Origin: Lampris incognitus | Lineage: Eukaryota; Chordata; Actinopteri; Lampriformes; Lampridae | Assembly (NCBI RefSeq): GCF_029633865.1 | Contig: NC_079230.1 | Location: 30,205,388-30,269,387, forward strand | DNA: 64,000 bases | Reading direction: 5' to 3' | Shown here: in pieces, positions 13,021-24,700 of the stretch | Position numbering within the stretch: the stretch's first letter is position 1 | How the letters are laid out: each line of letters begins with the position of its first letter | The notes under the pieces: model-generated | The model's input: the letters and a program-made list of their open reading frames with translations, nothing else | Told to the model about the DNA's origin: nothing | Database searches by the model: none | Made by a program: the position numbers and the translations under genes

Positions 13021-14100
13021 GTCTGACGGGACGCGGAGGCGGGGCAGGCTAAGCTAACCGCTAGCCCATGCAGGCCGGCAGTTCCGACAACACCGAGGGC
13101 GGTCTGGCGGCGGCCTCGCCTGGCCTTGCCTGTGTGTTTGTGGTGTGGTCGTGTGGAGGGCGGGGAGGTGTGTCAAGGGTGTCTGGCTGGGAGAGCTGGC
13201 GCTGGGTCGGCTTAGGGGAGCCTGGTCTGCTGCGTCCGGTGGGCCCAAGGACCACGGCCTGCCTGGAGCTGCGCCTGAGGAGGAAGCACCGAGGGCGGTC
13301 TGACAGGACGCGGAGGCGGGGCAGGCTAAGCTAACCGCTAGCCCATGCAGACCGGCGGTTCCGACAACACCGAGGGCGGTCTGGCGGCGGTCTGGCCTGG
13401 CCTTGGCTGTGTGTTTGTGGTGTGGTCGTGTGGAGTGCAGGGTGGTGTGTCGAGGGTGTCTGGCTGGGTGAGCTGGCGCTGGTCGGCTTAGGGGAGTCTG
13501 GTCTGCTGCGTCCGGTGGGCCCAAGGACCACGGCCCCTGCCTGGAGCTGCACCCGAGGAGGAAGGACCGAGGGTGGTCTGACAGGACGCGGAGGCGGGGC
13601 AGGCTAAGCTAACCGCTAGCCCATGCAGACCGGCGGTTCCGACAACACTGAGGGCGGTCTGGCGGCGGTCTGGCCTGGCCTTGCCTGTGTGTTTGTGGTG
13701 TGGTCGTGCGGAGGGCGGGGAGGTGTGTCGAGGGTGTCTGGCTGGGAGAGCTGGCGCTGGGTCGGCTTAGGGGAGTCTGGTCTGCTGCGTCTGGTGGGCC
13801 CAAGGACCACGGCCCTGCCTGGAGCTGCGCCCGAGGAGGAAGCACCGAGGGCGGTCTGACAGGACGCGGAGGCGGGGCAGGCTAAGCTAACTGCTAGCCC
13901 ATGCAGGCCGGAAGTCCTCCTGGCTGGCGCTGGTTCTTCTGGACGGTGGACTTGTCATGTTTGGTATATACTACGTGCTAGTTTAGAGATGGGCGTCAGT
14001 TAGTATCCGTGTTCTTGTGGTTTTGGACGTGTTCTTGTCCTTGCGCTGCACTGCTGCGGGCTGGGGGAAACCATATGAACTGACGGTGCTCCTGATTCCT
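13021..14100 (+). mobile_element. Composite retroposon, copy 3 (leaderless; three VNTR units plus 3' module)
   Basis: Three ~275-bp units, with GCTAAGCTAACCGCTAGCCC at about 13047, 13326 and 13601 and a further start at about 13880. They lead into a degraded 3' module (CTGGGGGAAACCATATG, then CCTGATTCCTGA). The ATGGCGGC leader is missing. Units here are more similar to one another than to copies 1 and 2, indicating local homogenisation. Confidence 0.8.
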
Positions 14101-14260
14101 GACGGGACGCGTCGGTTGCTCTTCACGGGAAACTCGAGATGCAGAACAAACCTCGAGACCGGGCAGGGTTATCTACCGGGAGTCACGTGCACTACGGGTC
14201 CAACCTGCGCCCAATAACGAGCCCGTCTTCAGCCCGGCTGGTCCGGACGCTCGCCAGGTG
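14101..14260 (+). repeat. Right copy of ~155-bp direct repeat
   Basis: Matches 12862-13020 through TCGGTTGCTCTTCACGGG, ACAAACCTCGAGACCGGG and the GTCCGGACGCTC end. Confidence 0.85.
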
Positions 14261-17200
14261 CGTGGATGAAGACGGCACCAAACCACCGGCGCGGAGCGGA
14301 CAGCTCAGAAATCCGGTCCACGAAACCCTGCAGGACACCGCGGCCCACGTCCTCGTGTGCCACTGGAAGACGACAACCCGACCGGAACACGACGCCTCGG
14401 CACCGTCTTCAGTGACGTAACTTGATGAAGATTTAACAGAGGCAGAGAATAACGCACAGCTTTACGACGGTGTATAAAATTATCTAATTTAATTACAAAT
14501 TTCTCTTGACATTTCTGCTGAGCGATTCCAAAGATTCTGCAAAAGACTAACGTATTAAAACAATGTGCCCAAAGAAACGGAAGTCTCCGACTGACGGCAT
14601 TGTACAACGAGGAGAGGATGAACACGAGGTACATGCAGAAACATCTGTACATTAATGTTCATATCACCAAAATAGATCTGATTACAAAACAGTATACACA
14701 GTGCCGAATATAAACATCTGTAGAGTTACCCGCCCGCCTGCCCACACACAGTCGTGGAGACAAGCTCCGGGACACGGCCTCCGGGACACGGCCCTCGGTC
14801 TGGTGCTGGATAATAAAATAGCAGAGCCGCTTTACTGTGCACCAAAATTTAGCAAAAATAGATTCATATGCGTCTGTCGATGCTGTCCTTCCAGCACATT
14901 CTACATGCAGATGATGCATCTTCTTCTCAGCAGCCAATACACATGTACGATTGTTGAAGAAAACACCCTTTGGATGAAAAATAAGTCTTAGTTTTTGTTT
15001 CTCTTTTCTTACAGCAGGAAGGGGGAGTGCTAGTGCTCCCGCTCCGAATGTCTAGCAGGTGTACATGTCAGAGTTTCAAGTCAATGGGAGGAAAATAAAA
15101 TAAAAATTAAAAAAAAAAGCTCAACAAGCATCGACACACACGCAGCAGAAGTGGGCGACGGGCCTCGCGTTGCAGACCGCTCAGGAGCGACTGCGTTGAA
15201 GCGGGTTGTGTGACGGGCGCCCGGGAGAGTGTGTGGTTCGGATGAAACATCGCTCGCCGGTTCATCGTGCTGCTACCGGCTGGGCCGGAGTCTGACAACA
15301 TCTCTGTCAGGGGACTCTCGGGTTCGAACCACGAGGGCGAGCCGGCAGCGAGCCGGCAGCGCAGCTCGGCGGCACAAAGCACGAATCCGTCCTGGCTTTT
15401 ACAAAGAAGGGGACAGTTTGCCCGCTCGCCGACTGGTGCCGGGAGAGTCAGGGCCAGAGGTCTTAAAACGCTAAGCGGTGGTTTGGCAGAGCTGCATGTA
15501 TGGAAAGCAGTTAGGGCCGCCAGGTCTTCTACATGGATCAGCAGCGAGAGCCATGCAGCCGCTACGTGAGATGGATAAAAGAAGCTTACGGTTATTGCAG
15601 AGCAACGCATGGTCTCAGATGCACAGCACCCAGAACAGGGGGGATGGCGGGGTGCGAGGGGCAGAGCGTGGCAGCAGGTCTACCGATGCTTAACGTGGTC
15701 AGAGAACTCTAAGCAGCTGGGGGAGTGTGGCGCCATTGGGTCCAAGTGCTCTCCCGGCCTCTCGTACGTCGAGCTTTCGGATTGGAACGGGGACATAATC
15801 TTGGGGAGAGCAGGGTTCAAAAAAAGTTAGGGGGAATTGTTTATTCAGCTGACAGATGACTGACGTCAGGTAAGCCAACAGTGTCAAGGGCTCTCCCGCA
15901 ACACTGCCAAAGAGATGTGGCGCCATCTGGTGGCGTTATTAAGTAGACGCAGTCTAATGTTTAAAAGATAGGCGACGTCGCCGCAAGGTTGCAGACGTTT
16001 CCCCGTTGCTCATTTCAACCCACCAGCACAACAACTCCCTGATTTCACCCTCTACATAATTTATTGCTGAAGATCCAAGTGACCCATTTCTTCACAGTAT
16101 AGTTTATGCAAGACACCTGCCACCAGTCCGGGAGTTCTCTCCAGGCTCTCTGGAGCAGCTGCAACATCTAGTCCTGTAAACAAGCCAGAACCAGTGCACA
16201 AAATACAGAAAGACACAATGAGCCTGTTCCACTGGGTAATAACCGTCTGTGCATTGCAAGGAAATAATACGTACAGGGGCAATGAGGCTGGCTGGGGCAA
16301 ATGACCAAGAACGAATGATCATCCGAAACAGACCACCACCCCCTAGAATCAATAACGCACCCCGGCATCTCTTCTAGTGCATTCCAGTCAGCATCTCCCA
16401 AATGGCCCATCTAGTGCAATGAGCTGCGATAGTCTCCGGTCAAATAAATAGAGAAACCCCACCGCAGACACGGGGAGGACGCCGGGCTCGTCGCACACAA
16501 AAGTAATGCAACGACTGTAACCACAAAGAGCAGGTCGTCTGCAAACATCTTCACAAGTCCTGTACTGAAGCAACAGTCAATATGTGCACGCGAGTCTGTG
16601 TGTGTGCGTCAGTGTGTGAGTGAGCGACACCGCTTTCCTGGGTCTTTGTATTGAAAAGTTCACATGTTAGAGCATTGAAAATAGTGGTTTAAAGCGTTCC
16701 CGTCGCCATACGACTACACCTGAGAGTTACGGCTAAAACCAGACAACCTTCTCTTCTGGAAGGGTGCTTCCCGCCACATTTAACAGGCAGTTAAAGCAGA
16801 ACAAAAGCAAAACACGACAACATGAGCGCACATCTTCCTGCTCCATACACTGATGACCAGCTGGGACACCGATTAGACGAACACGATGGAGATGCTGGTG
16901 TAGCAACCGGAAGCTTCTATAAGCGAGGCGTCTGGAAATGATAACAGGAAGCTAGCTGAGGATCACTGAGCTCAGGAGACAAACGGCGTCGTGGGCCAGC
17001 TGTTTGGCGTTGCGAGAGTGAGAAAACGACTTGGGGGGGCCATTACTCTACATGTGAGTAAAGAGCCTCGGAAATCAGCCAGAGCTTATTAAAGTGAGCT
17101 AGCCTCCACCGTGAGGAAAAATAACCCCTAACCAATTCCACCACCCACCCTCAACAACAAACACTACCAACACTGAAACATGCAGATGCATATAAATATC

Positions 17201-17560
17201 AATTTTCACAAACTATAGCATTTATGTTAACATCTCTCCACATATAAAACATTTTCTTATTCATCAGAATGTGTCGTAGTCCTGTGTATTATATTAGCCT
17301 ACAGTATGACCGCATGTTTACTGCCTAAGGTTTACCATGCGGTAGAGAATGGCCATTTGATACCCTTACTGCCCTGCGGCAGCGTAGAGTAGCGTAGCTA
17401 CATGGCTGTTAGCACTGACAGTACAGAGCGGACCTGGCGTGACATGACATCACCCAACAATCCTGTAAGAAGTTCTGATATCTCCGTTACGCTGGTGGTC
17501 GAGGCGGTGGCAGTGGTCCACCGGGTCTGAGGAGGTGACATTGCCAAGAGTCGACAAGGG
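14261..17560. other. Unassigned region downstream of RCE1; possible RCE1 3' UTR in part
   Basis: Unique-looking, partly AT-rich DNA directly 3' of the RCE1 stop codon (minus strand). Minus-strand polyadenylation-like hexamers exist (for example the reverse complement of TTTATT near 15840 and 16056), but none can be chosen from sequence alone. No open frame has a recognisable domain. Confidence 0.35.
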
Positions 17561-17790
17561 TCAGGAGACACATAGCACGCTTGGGGAGGAGGCCAGGGTA
17601 CAAACAGGGGTGGGAAGGCCATAAAAGACCGGGTCTGTGAGGGGAAAAAGGAAGAGAAGGAAGAGAAAGACCCCGAGCAGGTAACAGGAGAGGACGGTGA
17701 GGCGGTGCGGGTGCTCCAGGGCTGTGCTGATGGCAGGGAAACCCATGTAGTTGCAGAAGGAGTGACACAGAACCGGGCCCACCAGGTGAC
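17561..17790 (-). CDS. rce1: RCE1 coding exon 8 (HxxxN motif, stop codon)
   Basis: Acceptor CTCTGTCGTAG. Encodes [18 protein letters not shown], with the HxxxN active-site pair, then a hydrophobic helix and the TDPVFYG C-terminal tail, with the stop at 17561-17563. Confidence 0.95.
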
Positions 17791-20700
17791 CTACGACAGA
17801 GAGAGAAGAGGAGAAAAAGAGAGATGACAGCTGGTATATGCACTGACAGTCCAAATGAGGGTTTGATCCCGGTGACCATTAGCGCTGACTTGACCAAAAG
17901 TTACAGCACTGGGGTCAAACACGCCTTTAAGTCTGCCGACAGCCACTAACCACACAACCATCACGTGACAGAACACTCGGACCAGACAACCTGGACCTGA
18001 ACCTGAACAGTCAGGAAACTTTAAGCAATAACTAGAGGGAACTACGTAGGGTGTTGTGCTCCATGCAGGACAAGAAGGTCTAACATACACCGTAAAGCTG
18101 ACCTGTTCTGATGAATATGAAGGCAGTGTAGGCTCCAAACACGGCTGTGTAGGAAAACTGGAACACTGTGGTGAAAGAGAGCAACACGGCCCACCATCAA
18201 GCTCTTCCCCGGCATGTTCAACCAGTCCCATCATGAATGTTTGAATAGGCCGTATGGATTTTTACCTGCTGAAAGGAAGATCCCCGACATGGTCCCCTGT
18301 CTGAAGCGCAGCAGCTCAATCACATGGTGGAAGTGGGCTGCAAGGACAGCAACGCTGTTATTAGAGCCGCATCACGCAAATACTGGTTCTTACTTTAGTT
18401 TTTCTATGGGAGAGGGCAAAACAGGTAGTCCAGATAGGAGCATCAAACCCAACCAACTTCTGCTAGTTCTGTCACGACAACAGCCACCACAACACATTTT
18501 CACTGGCTTGGGTCACAAGCGGTGAGACCCAAGTCCTCATTCTGTCCATACCTGGGATTAAAACTGCCTGACCGACTAAAGAGTCTCACCTACTCCAAAA
18601 AAGAGTGGGCAGGTGAAGATGGCGGTTGAAGGGCTGGCGCAGGGCACCAACATGGGTAGCATGCAGGCTCGGAACACCAGCTCCTCAGTCAGCGGCGCCA
18701 CCACCTGGTTTCTCAGCCAGCGCATGTCACTGAAGCACAACGTCCAGAACCAGGGGTCTGCAGGATGGACAGCAGGGACACAAAGCTAGTTAGGGGAAAG
18801 GACTAAGCCCTTTCTTTCTTCTTTTTTGTTTTTTTTTTTCTGTGCTGATCCGGGGAGGGCTGCAGACTACCACATGCCTCCTCCCATACATGTGGAGTCA
18901 CCAGCCGCTTCTTTTCACCTGACAGTGAGGAGTTTCACCAGGGGGACGTAGCGCGTGGGAGGAACACACTATTCCCCCCAGTTTCCCCTTCCCCCCGGAA
19001 CAGGCACCCCGACTGACCAGAGGAGGCGCTAGTGCAGCGACCAGGACACATACCCACATCCGGCTTCCCACCCACAGACACGGCCAATTGTGTCTGTAGG
19101 GACGCCCGACCAAGCCGGAGGTAACACGGGGATTCGAATTGGCGATCCCCATGTTGGTAGGCAACAGAATAGACCGCCACGCCACCCGGACGCCCGACTA
19201 ATCCCTTTGTGACTCAACACAAAACTGGCTCTGTCTTTTCCTATATCTCTGACAAAGACGCATTCAACTTGTATACATTTAAATTTACACATTTGTAAAG
19301 CAGTAGAGGTCCGGGAAAAGTTGTTCAGTGTAAAACTGCAAAAGTAGGCCTCCGGGTGGCGTGGCGGTCTATTCTGTTGCCTACCAACACGGGAATCCCG
19401 GTTCAAATCCCCGTGTTACCTCCGGCTCAGTCGGACATTCCTACAGATACAATTGGCCATGTCTACAGGTGGGAGGCCAGATATGTGTCCTGGCTGATTC
19501 ACTAGCGCCTCCTCTGGTTGGTCGAGATGCCTGTCCGGGGGGGTGGCAGCGTGATCTTCCCACACGCTACGTCCCCCTGGTGAAACTCCTCACTGTCAGG
19601 TGAAAAGAAGCGGCTGGCGACTCCACATGTATGGGAGGAGGCATGTGGTAGTCTGCAGCCCTCCCCGGATCAGCAGAAGGGGTGGAGCAGCGGGGGTGGA
19701 GCAGAGCGGGTAAAGCAGAAGGGGTGGAGCAGAGCGGGTGGAGCAGAGACTTACTATTTAAACCGGCTCATTATTTAAATTGGAATACTTGCAAAATAGC
19801 TTTCATATTTGCTCCGTGCAGCCCAGATGGATAATCCAAAAAAAAATCTCTTTCCATTTTCTTCCATTGTGCAGTGAAGCGCCTCAAATTCACACGTGTA
19901 GCACACAAATAAACACGCACAGAGTGACTTCTGCCCCAATACCAAATCAAGACCCCCTTCGTTCCTGTTTTTCATGCTAATTTAACGCGTGAAATTTAGA
20001 AGTTAGCTCGCTAGCATGCTATGAGAGACATATTCACTTTTACCATAACTGTAAACACCCCAAAACATGACTGACAGGGCTGGTAATTATATATATAATT
20101 ATATACACTACCGTTCAAAAGTTTGGGATCACATTGAAATGTCCATATTTTTGAAGGAAAAGCACTGTATTTTTCAATGAAGATAACTTTAAACTAGTCT
20201 TAACTTTAAAGAAATACACTCTATACATTGCTAATGTGGTAAATGACTATTCTAGCTGCAAATGTCTGGTTTTTGGTGCAATATCTACATAGGTGTATAG
20301 AGGCCCATTTCAAGCAACTATCACTCCAGTGTTCTAATGGTACAATGTGTTTGCTCATTGGCTCAGAAGGCTAATTGATGATTAGAAAACCCTTGTGCAA
20401 TCATGTTCACACATCTGAAAACAGTTTAGCTCGTTACAGAAGCTACAAAACTGACCTTCCTTTGAGCAGATTGAGTTTCTGGAGCATCACATTTGTGGGG
20501 TCAATTAAACGCTCAAAATGGCCAGAAAAAGAGAACTTTCATCTGAAACTCGACAGTCTATTCTTGTTCTTAGAAATGAAGGCTATTCCATGCGAGAAAT
20601 TGCTAAGAAATTGAAGATTTCCTACACCGGTGTGTACTACTCCCTTCAGAGGACAGCACAAACAGGCTCTAACCAGAGTAGAAAAAGAAGTGGGAGGCCG

Positions 20701-21720
20701 CGTTGCACAACTGAGCAAGAAGATAAGTACATTAGAGTCTCTAGTTTGAGAAACAGACGCCTCACAGGTCCCCAACTGGCATCTTCATTAAATAGTACCC
20801 GCAAAACACCAGTGTCAACATCTACAGTGAAGAGGCGGCTGCGGGATTCTGGGCTTCAGGGCAGAGTGGCAAAGAAAAAGCCATATCTGAGACTGACCAA
20901 TAAAAGAAAAAGATTAAGATGGGCAAAAGAACACAGACATTGGACAGAGGAAGACTGGAAAAAAGTGTTGTGGACGGATGAATCCAAGTTTGAGGTGTTT
21001 GGATCACAAAGAAGAACGTTTGTGAGACGCAGAACAAATGAAAAGATGCTGGAAGAATGCCTGACGCCATCTGTTAAGCATGGTGGAGGTAATGTGATGG
21101 TCTGGGGTTGCTTTGGTGCTGGTAAGGTGGGAGATTTGTACAGGGTAAAAGGGATTCTGAATAAGGAAGGCTATCACTCCATTTTGCAACGCCATGCCAT
21201 ACCCAGTGGACAGCGCTTGATTGGAGCCAATTTCATCCTACAACAGGACAATGACCCTAAACACACCTCCAAATTTTGCAAGAACTATTTAGAGCAGAAG
21301 CAGGCAGCTGGTATTCTATCGGTAATGGAGTGGCCAGCGCAGTCACCAGATCTGAACCCCATTGAGCTGTTGTGGGAGCAGCTTGACCGTATGGTACGCA
21401 AGAAGTGCCCATCCAACCAATCCAACTTGTGGGAGCTGCTTCTGGAAGCGTGGGGTGCAATTTCTCCAGATTACCTCAACAAATTAACAGCTAGAATGCC
21501 AAAGGTCTGCAATGCTGTAATTGCTGCAAATGGAGGATTCTTTGACGAAAGCAAAGTTTGATGTAAAAAAAATCTTATTTCAAATACAAATCATTATTTC
21601 TAACCTTGTCAATGTCTTGACTCTATTTTCTATTCATTTCACAACATATGGTGGTGAATAAGTGTGACTTTTCATGGAAAACACAAAATTGTTTGGGTGA
21701 TCCCAAACTTTTGAACGGTA

Positions 21721-21760
<40 letters not shown>

Positions 21761-24700
21761 TATATATGTGTGTGTGTGTGTAATTATATATATATACTGG
21801 CAGAATCTAGTTTGTTTAAGTTCATTTATCTGCTAATGTGTGACGCCGAGACTTGTTTCCACCCACGATGGAGGTGAAGGAGGAGGAAAACATCCATCTG
21901 GGCTGCACGGAGCATCTGCTGAAGAGATTTTGTGATTACCTGCTCTCATATCGTGGCCAGGTAACGACACCCTTCTCCCAAACTAACATCACTTCAGCAT
22001 CACAGCATGTGACTTCAGAGAAACTCTATTGAGCCCCGTGGGGGCAATTCTTCCTCTGCATTTAACCCATCCTAGTTGTGCAGCGAGGAGCAGCGAGGAG
22101 CAGCGGGCAGCCGCCGTGCAGCGCCCGGGGACCGGAGCACCCCGAGAAACCCCACCGCAGACACGGGGAGAACATGCAAACGACCTGGGATGACCCCCAC
22201 GGTTGGGACTACCCCGGGGTTCGAACCCAGGACCCTTCTTGCCGCGAGGCGACAGCGCTAACCACTGCGCCACCGTGCCGCCGCACTTCCCCTGAACCAC
22301 GGTGTTGAAGGACGATGAACAGACGCTGTGACGAGGTCTGACTGAATACTTCTCCCGTCTCTGAGGGTCTGGGTTTGAACGTTTACTCAGAGCAGTACAC
22401 TCAGCCTTCCAGCTTTCAGAACGTAATGAGCCTCGAGTCAGAGCACGCTGCAGTCCCTCTGGATTACTACATCACATCACATTAAACTACACATGTGAGG
22501 GGATGCAACCAAAAACACAAAAAAAGGAAAATGACATCACGATATATTTGAAAATGCTCAATACGCGTCGAACTGGCACTAAAATATCATCTTGAACAGG
22601 GAGGTGCCAGCCAGGAGCAGCCAGGAGCAGCAGTGAATGGACTGCCTTTCATGTAGCGCTTTTGGGGCTACAACAGCCGCTCAAAGCACTTTACAGTCAG
22701 TGAATGCCTCATATTCACACACACACACACTCTCTCGTACACCGAGTACCAGCCGTACAAGGTAACAACCAGCTAGTCGGGGGCAGTCAGGGGTTCGGTG
22801 TCTTGCACTGTGACACCTCGACGCCTTTGCAAGGAGGAGCCGAGGATCAAACCAGCAACCTTCCGGTCACTACACAACCATGACAAGTATGGGTGTGTGT
22901 GTGTGTGTGTGTGTGTGTTTTCCTCTGCGTGGTGTTCAGGATCTGTAATGGCAGACAAAACAGGACAAACAAGACAACATGTTGTGCGTCAGCTGTCTCA
23001 CCGAAGGCCACCCGCAGGCCGTCCATGAAGCTCCAGGGACAGTCCATGGCCAGCTGGATGAGGGGGCCCAGGAACAGCACCTGATGCAGTGAGGGAGGAC
23101 ACAGTGAGAAAGAAAGTAAGAGTCTCCCGTCTTGTTCCCCGAGAACAAATAATCACCGTTCTCCCTGACACGACTCGTGTGCAGTCCCTCCGGCCGCCCA
23201 ACACAGCCAGCAAGACTCAAGCGCTCCTCCAGCCGACCAACACAGCCAGCGGGACTCAAGCTCTCCTCCAGCCGCCCAACACAGCCAGCGGGACTCAAGC
23301 GCTCCTCCAGCCGCCCAATACAGCCAGCAGGACTCAAGCTCTCCTCCGGCCGCCCAACACAGCCAGCAAGACTCAAGCGCTCCTCCAGCCGACAAACACA
23401 GCCAGCGGGACTCAAGCTCTCCTCCAGCCGCCCAACACAGCCAGCGGGACTCAAGCGCTCCTCCAGCCGCCCAACACGGCCAGCGGGACTCAAGCTCTCC
23501 TCCAGCCGACCAACACAGCCAGCGGGACTCAAGCTCTCCTCCAGCCGCCCAATACAGCCAGCAGGACTCAAGCTCTCCTCCAGCCGCCCAACACAGCCAG
23601 CGGGACTCAAACGCTCCTCCAACCCCCTCTGCCGATCCGGGGAGGGCTGCAGACTATCACATGCCTCCTCTGATACACATGGAGTCGTCAGCCGCTTCTT
23701 TTCACCCGACAGTGAGGCGTTTCACCAGGGGGACGTAGCGCATGGGAGGATCACGCTATTCCCCCCAGTTCCCCCTCCCCCCCGAACAGGCACCCCGACC
23801 GACCAGAGGAGGCGCTAGTGCGGCGACCAGGACACATACCCACATCCGGCATCCCACCCGCAGACACGACCAATTGTGTCTGTAGGGGCAACCGACCAAG
23901 CCGGAGGTAATGCGGGGATTCGAACTGGTGATCCCTGTGTTGGTAGGTAACAGAATAGACCGCTACGCTACCCGGACGCCCACGAAGGGAAAATGTGATA
24001 AACTTTCCCCTTGCCAACTGTCAGTTTTGCCAAGTGCTGGGACTGCCTGGCTTATCTAAGAGCCCTACATCAGCTTAAGGGAAACTCACTGGGAAAAGGC
24101 ATCTTTAACTGTATTCACACCGAGGGACCCGTTTCAAAAGATATGCTGCACCTAATGACTTCCTGGTCGCGTAAACCTGTACCCCTTTGCTATTAATTAT
24201 TCATGAATCATATTCGAGTGCTTTCTAATTCAGAAGAAGAGGAACGGCACGAGACAACGGACCTCGTTCATCAATTATTCCTAAGTACATACAAATGTGT
24301 TCTTACACACCCATGGAAATGTGCAGCCCTGCAGTCTGTCTCAGAGACCAGTGCAGAACCTAGTAACCCCTGCATATAGACACCAGTTGGCTAGCGCTGA
24401 TGTCTTTGTAAGCCTGGGGGACTGCTCGTTGCAAGAGGTAGACAACAGATGTTAGGAGGAAGGAGTCAAATGTCTTGATGCATGCTCAATAGTCCAGGTA
24501 AGGACACCACAGAAAGGTGAACCAGTTCATCTGGACACAACTCCAGTTAATGGTCACGGCAACTTGAACATGAAACCGATAGTTGTTTTCGGTCGTTATG
24601 CCACCGCATTGTTTATCATCGGCAGTCACTTGGGGTCGAGTATGACTGTCCTTCTAGGTCCTTGTACTTGCAGGACTTTTTATGTGGAGTGGCTGATGCT

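Noticed and set aside
15107-15610. 167-codon minus-strand frame as a gene
   Set aside because: No recognisable domain; overlapping frames on the other strand are equally open in this CpG-containing DNA.
18838-19197. Genuine tRNA genes at the many A/B-box sequences
   Set aside because: Acceptor and anticodon stems do not pair and each box pair is followed by a SINE body, so these are tRNA-derived SINE heads.
23089-23818. Thr/Gln/Pro- and Ser/Arg-rich frames around 23.1-23.8 kb
   Set aside because: A 39-bp repeat (13 codons) keeps frames open on both strands; the only real coding sequence here is RCE1 exon 4 at 23002-23080.
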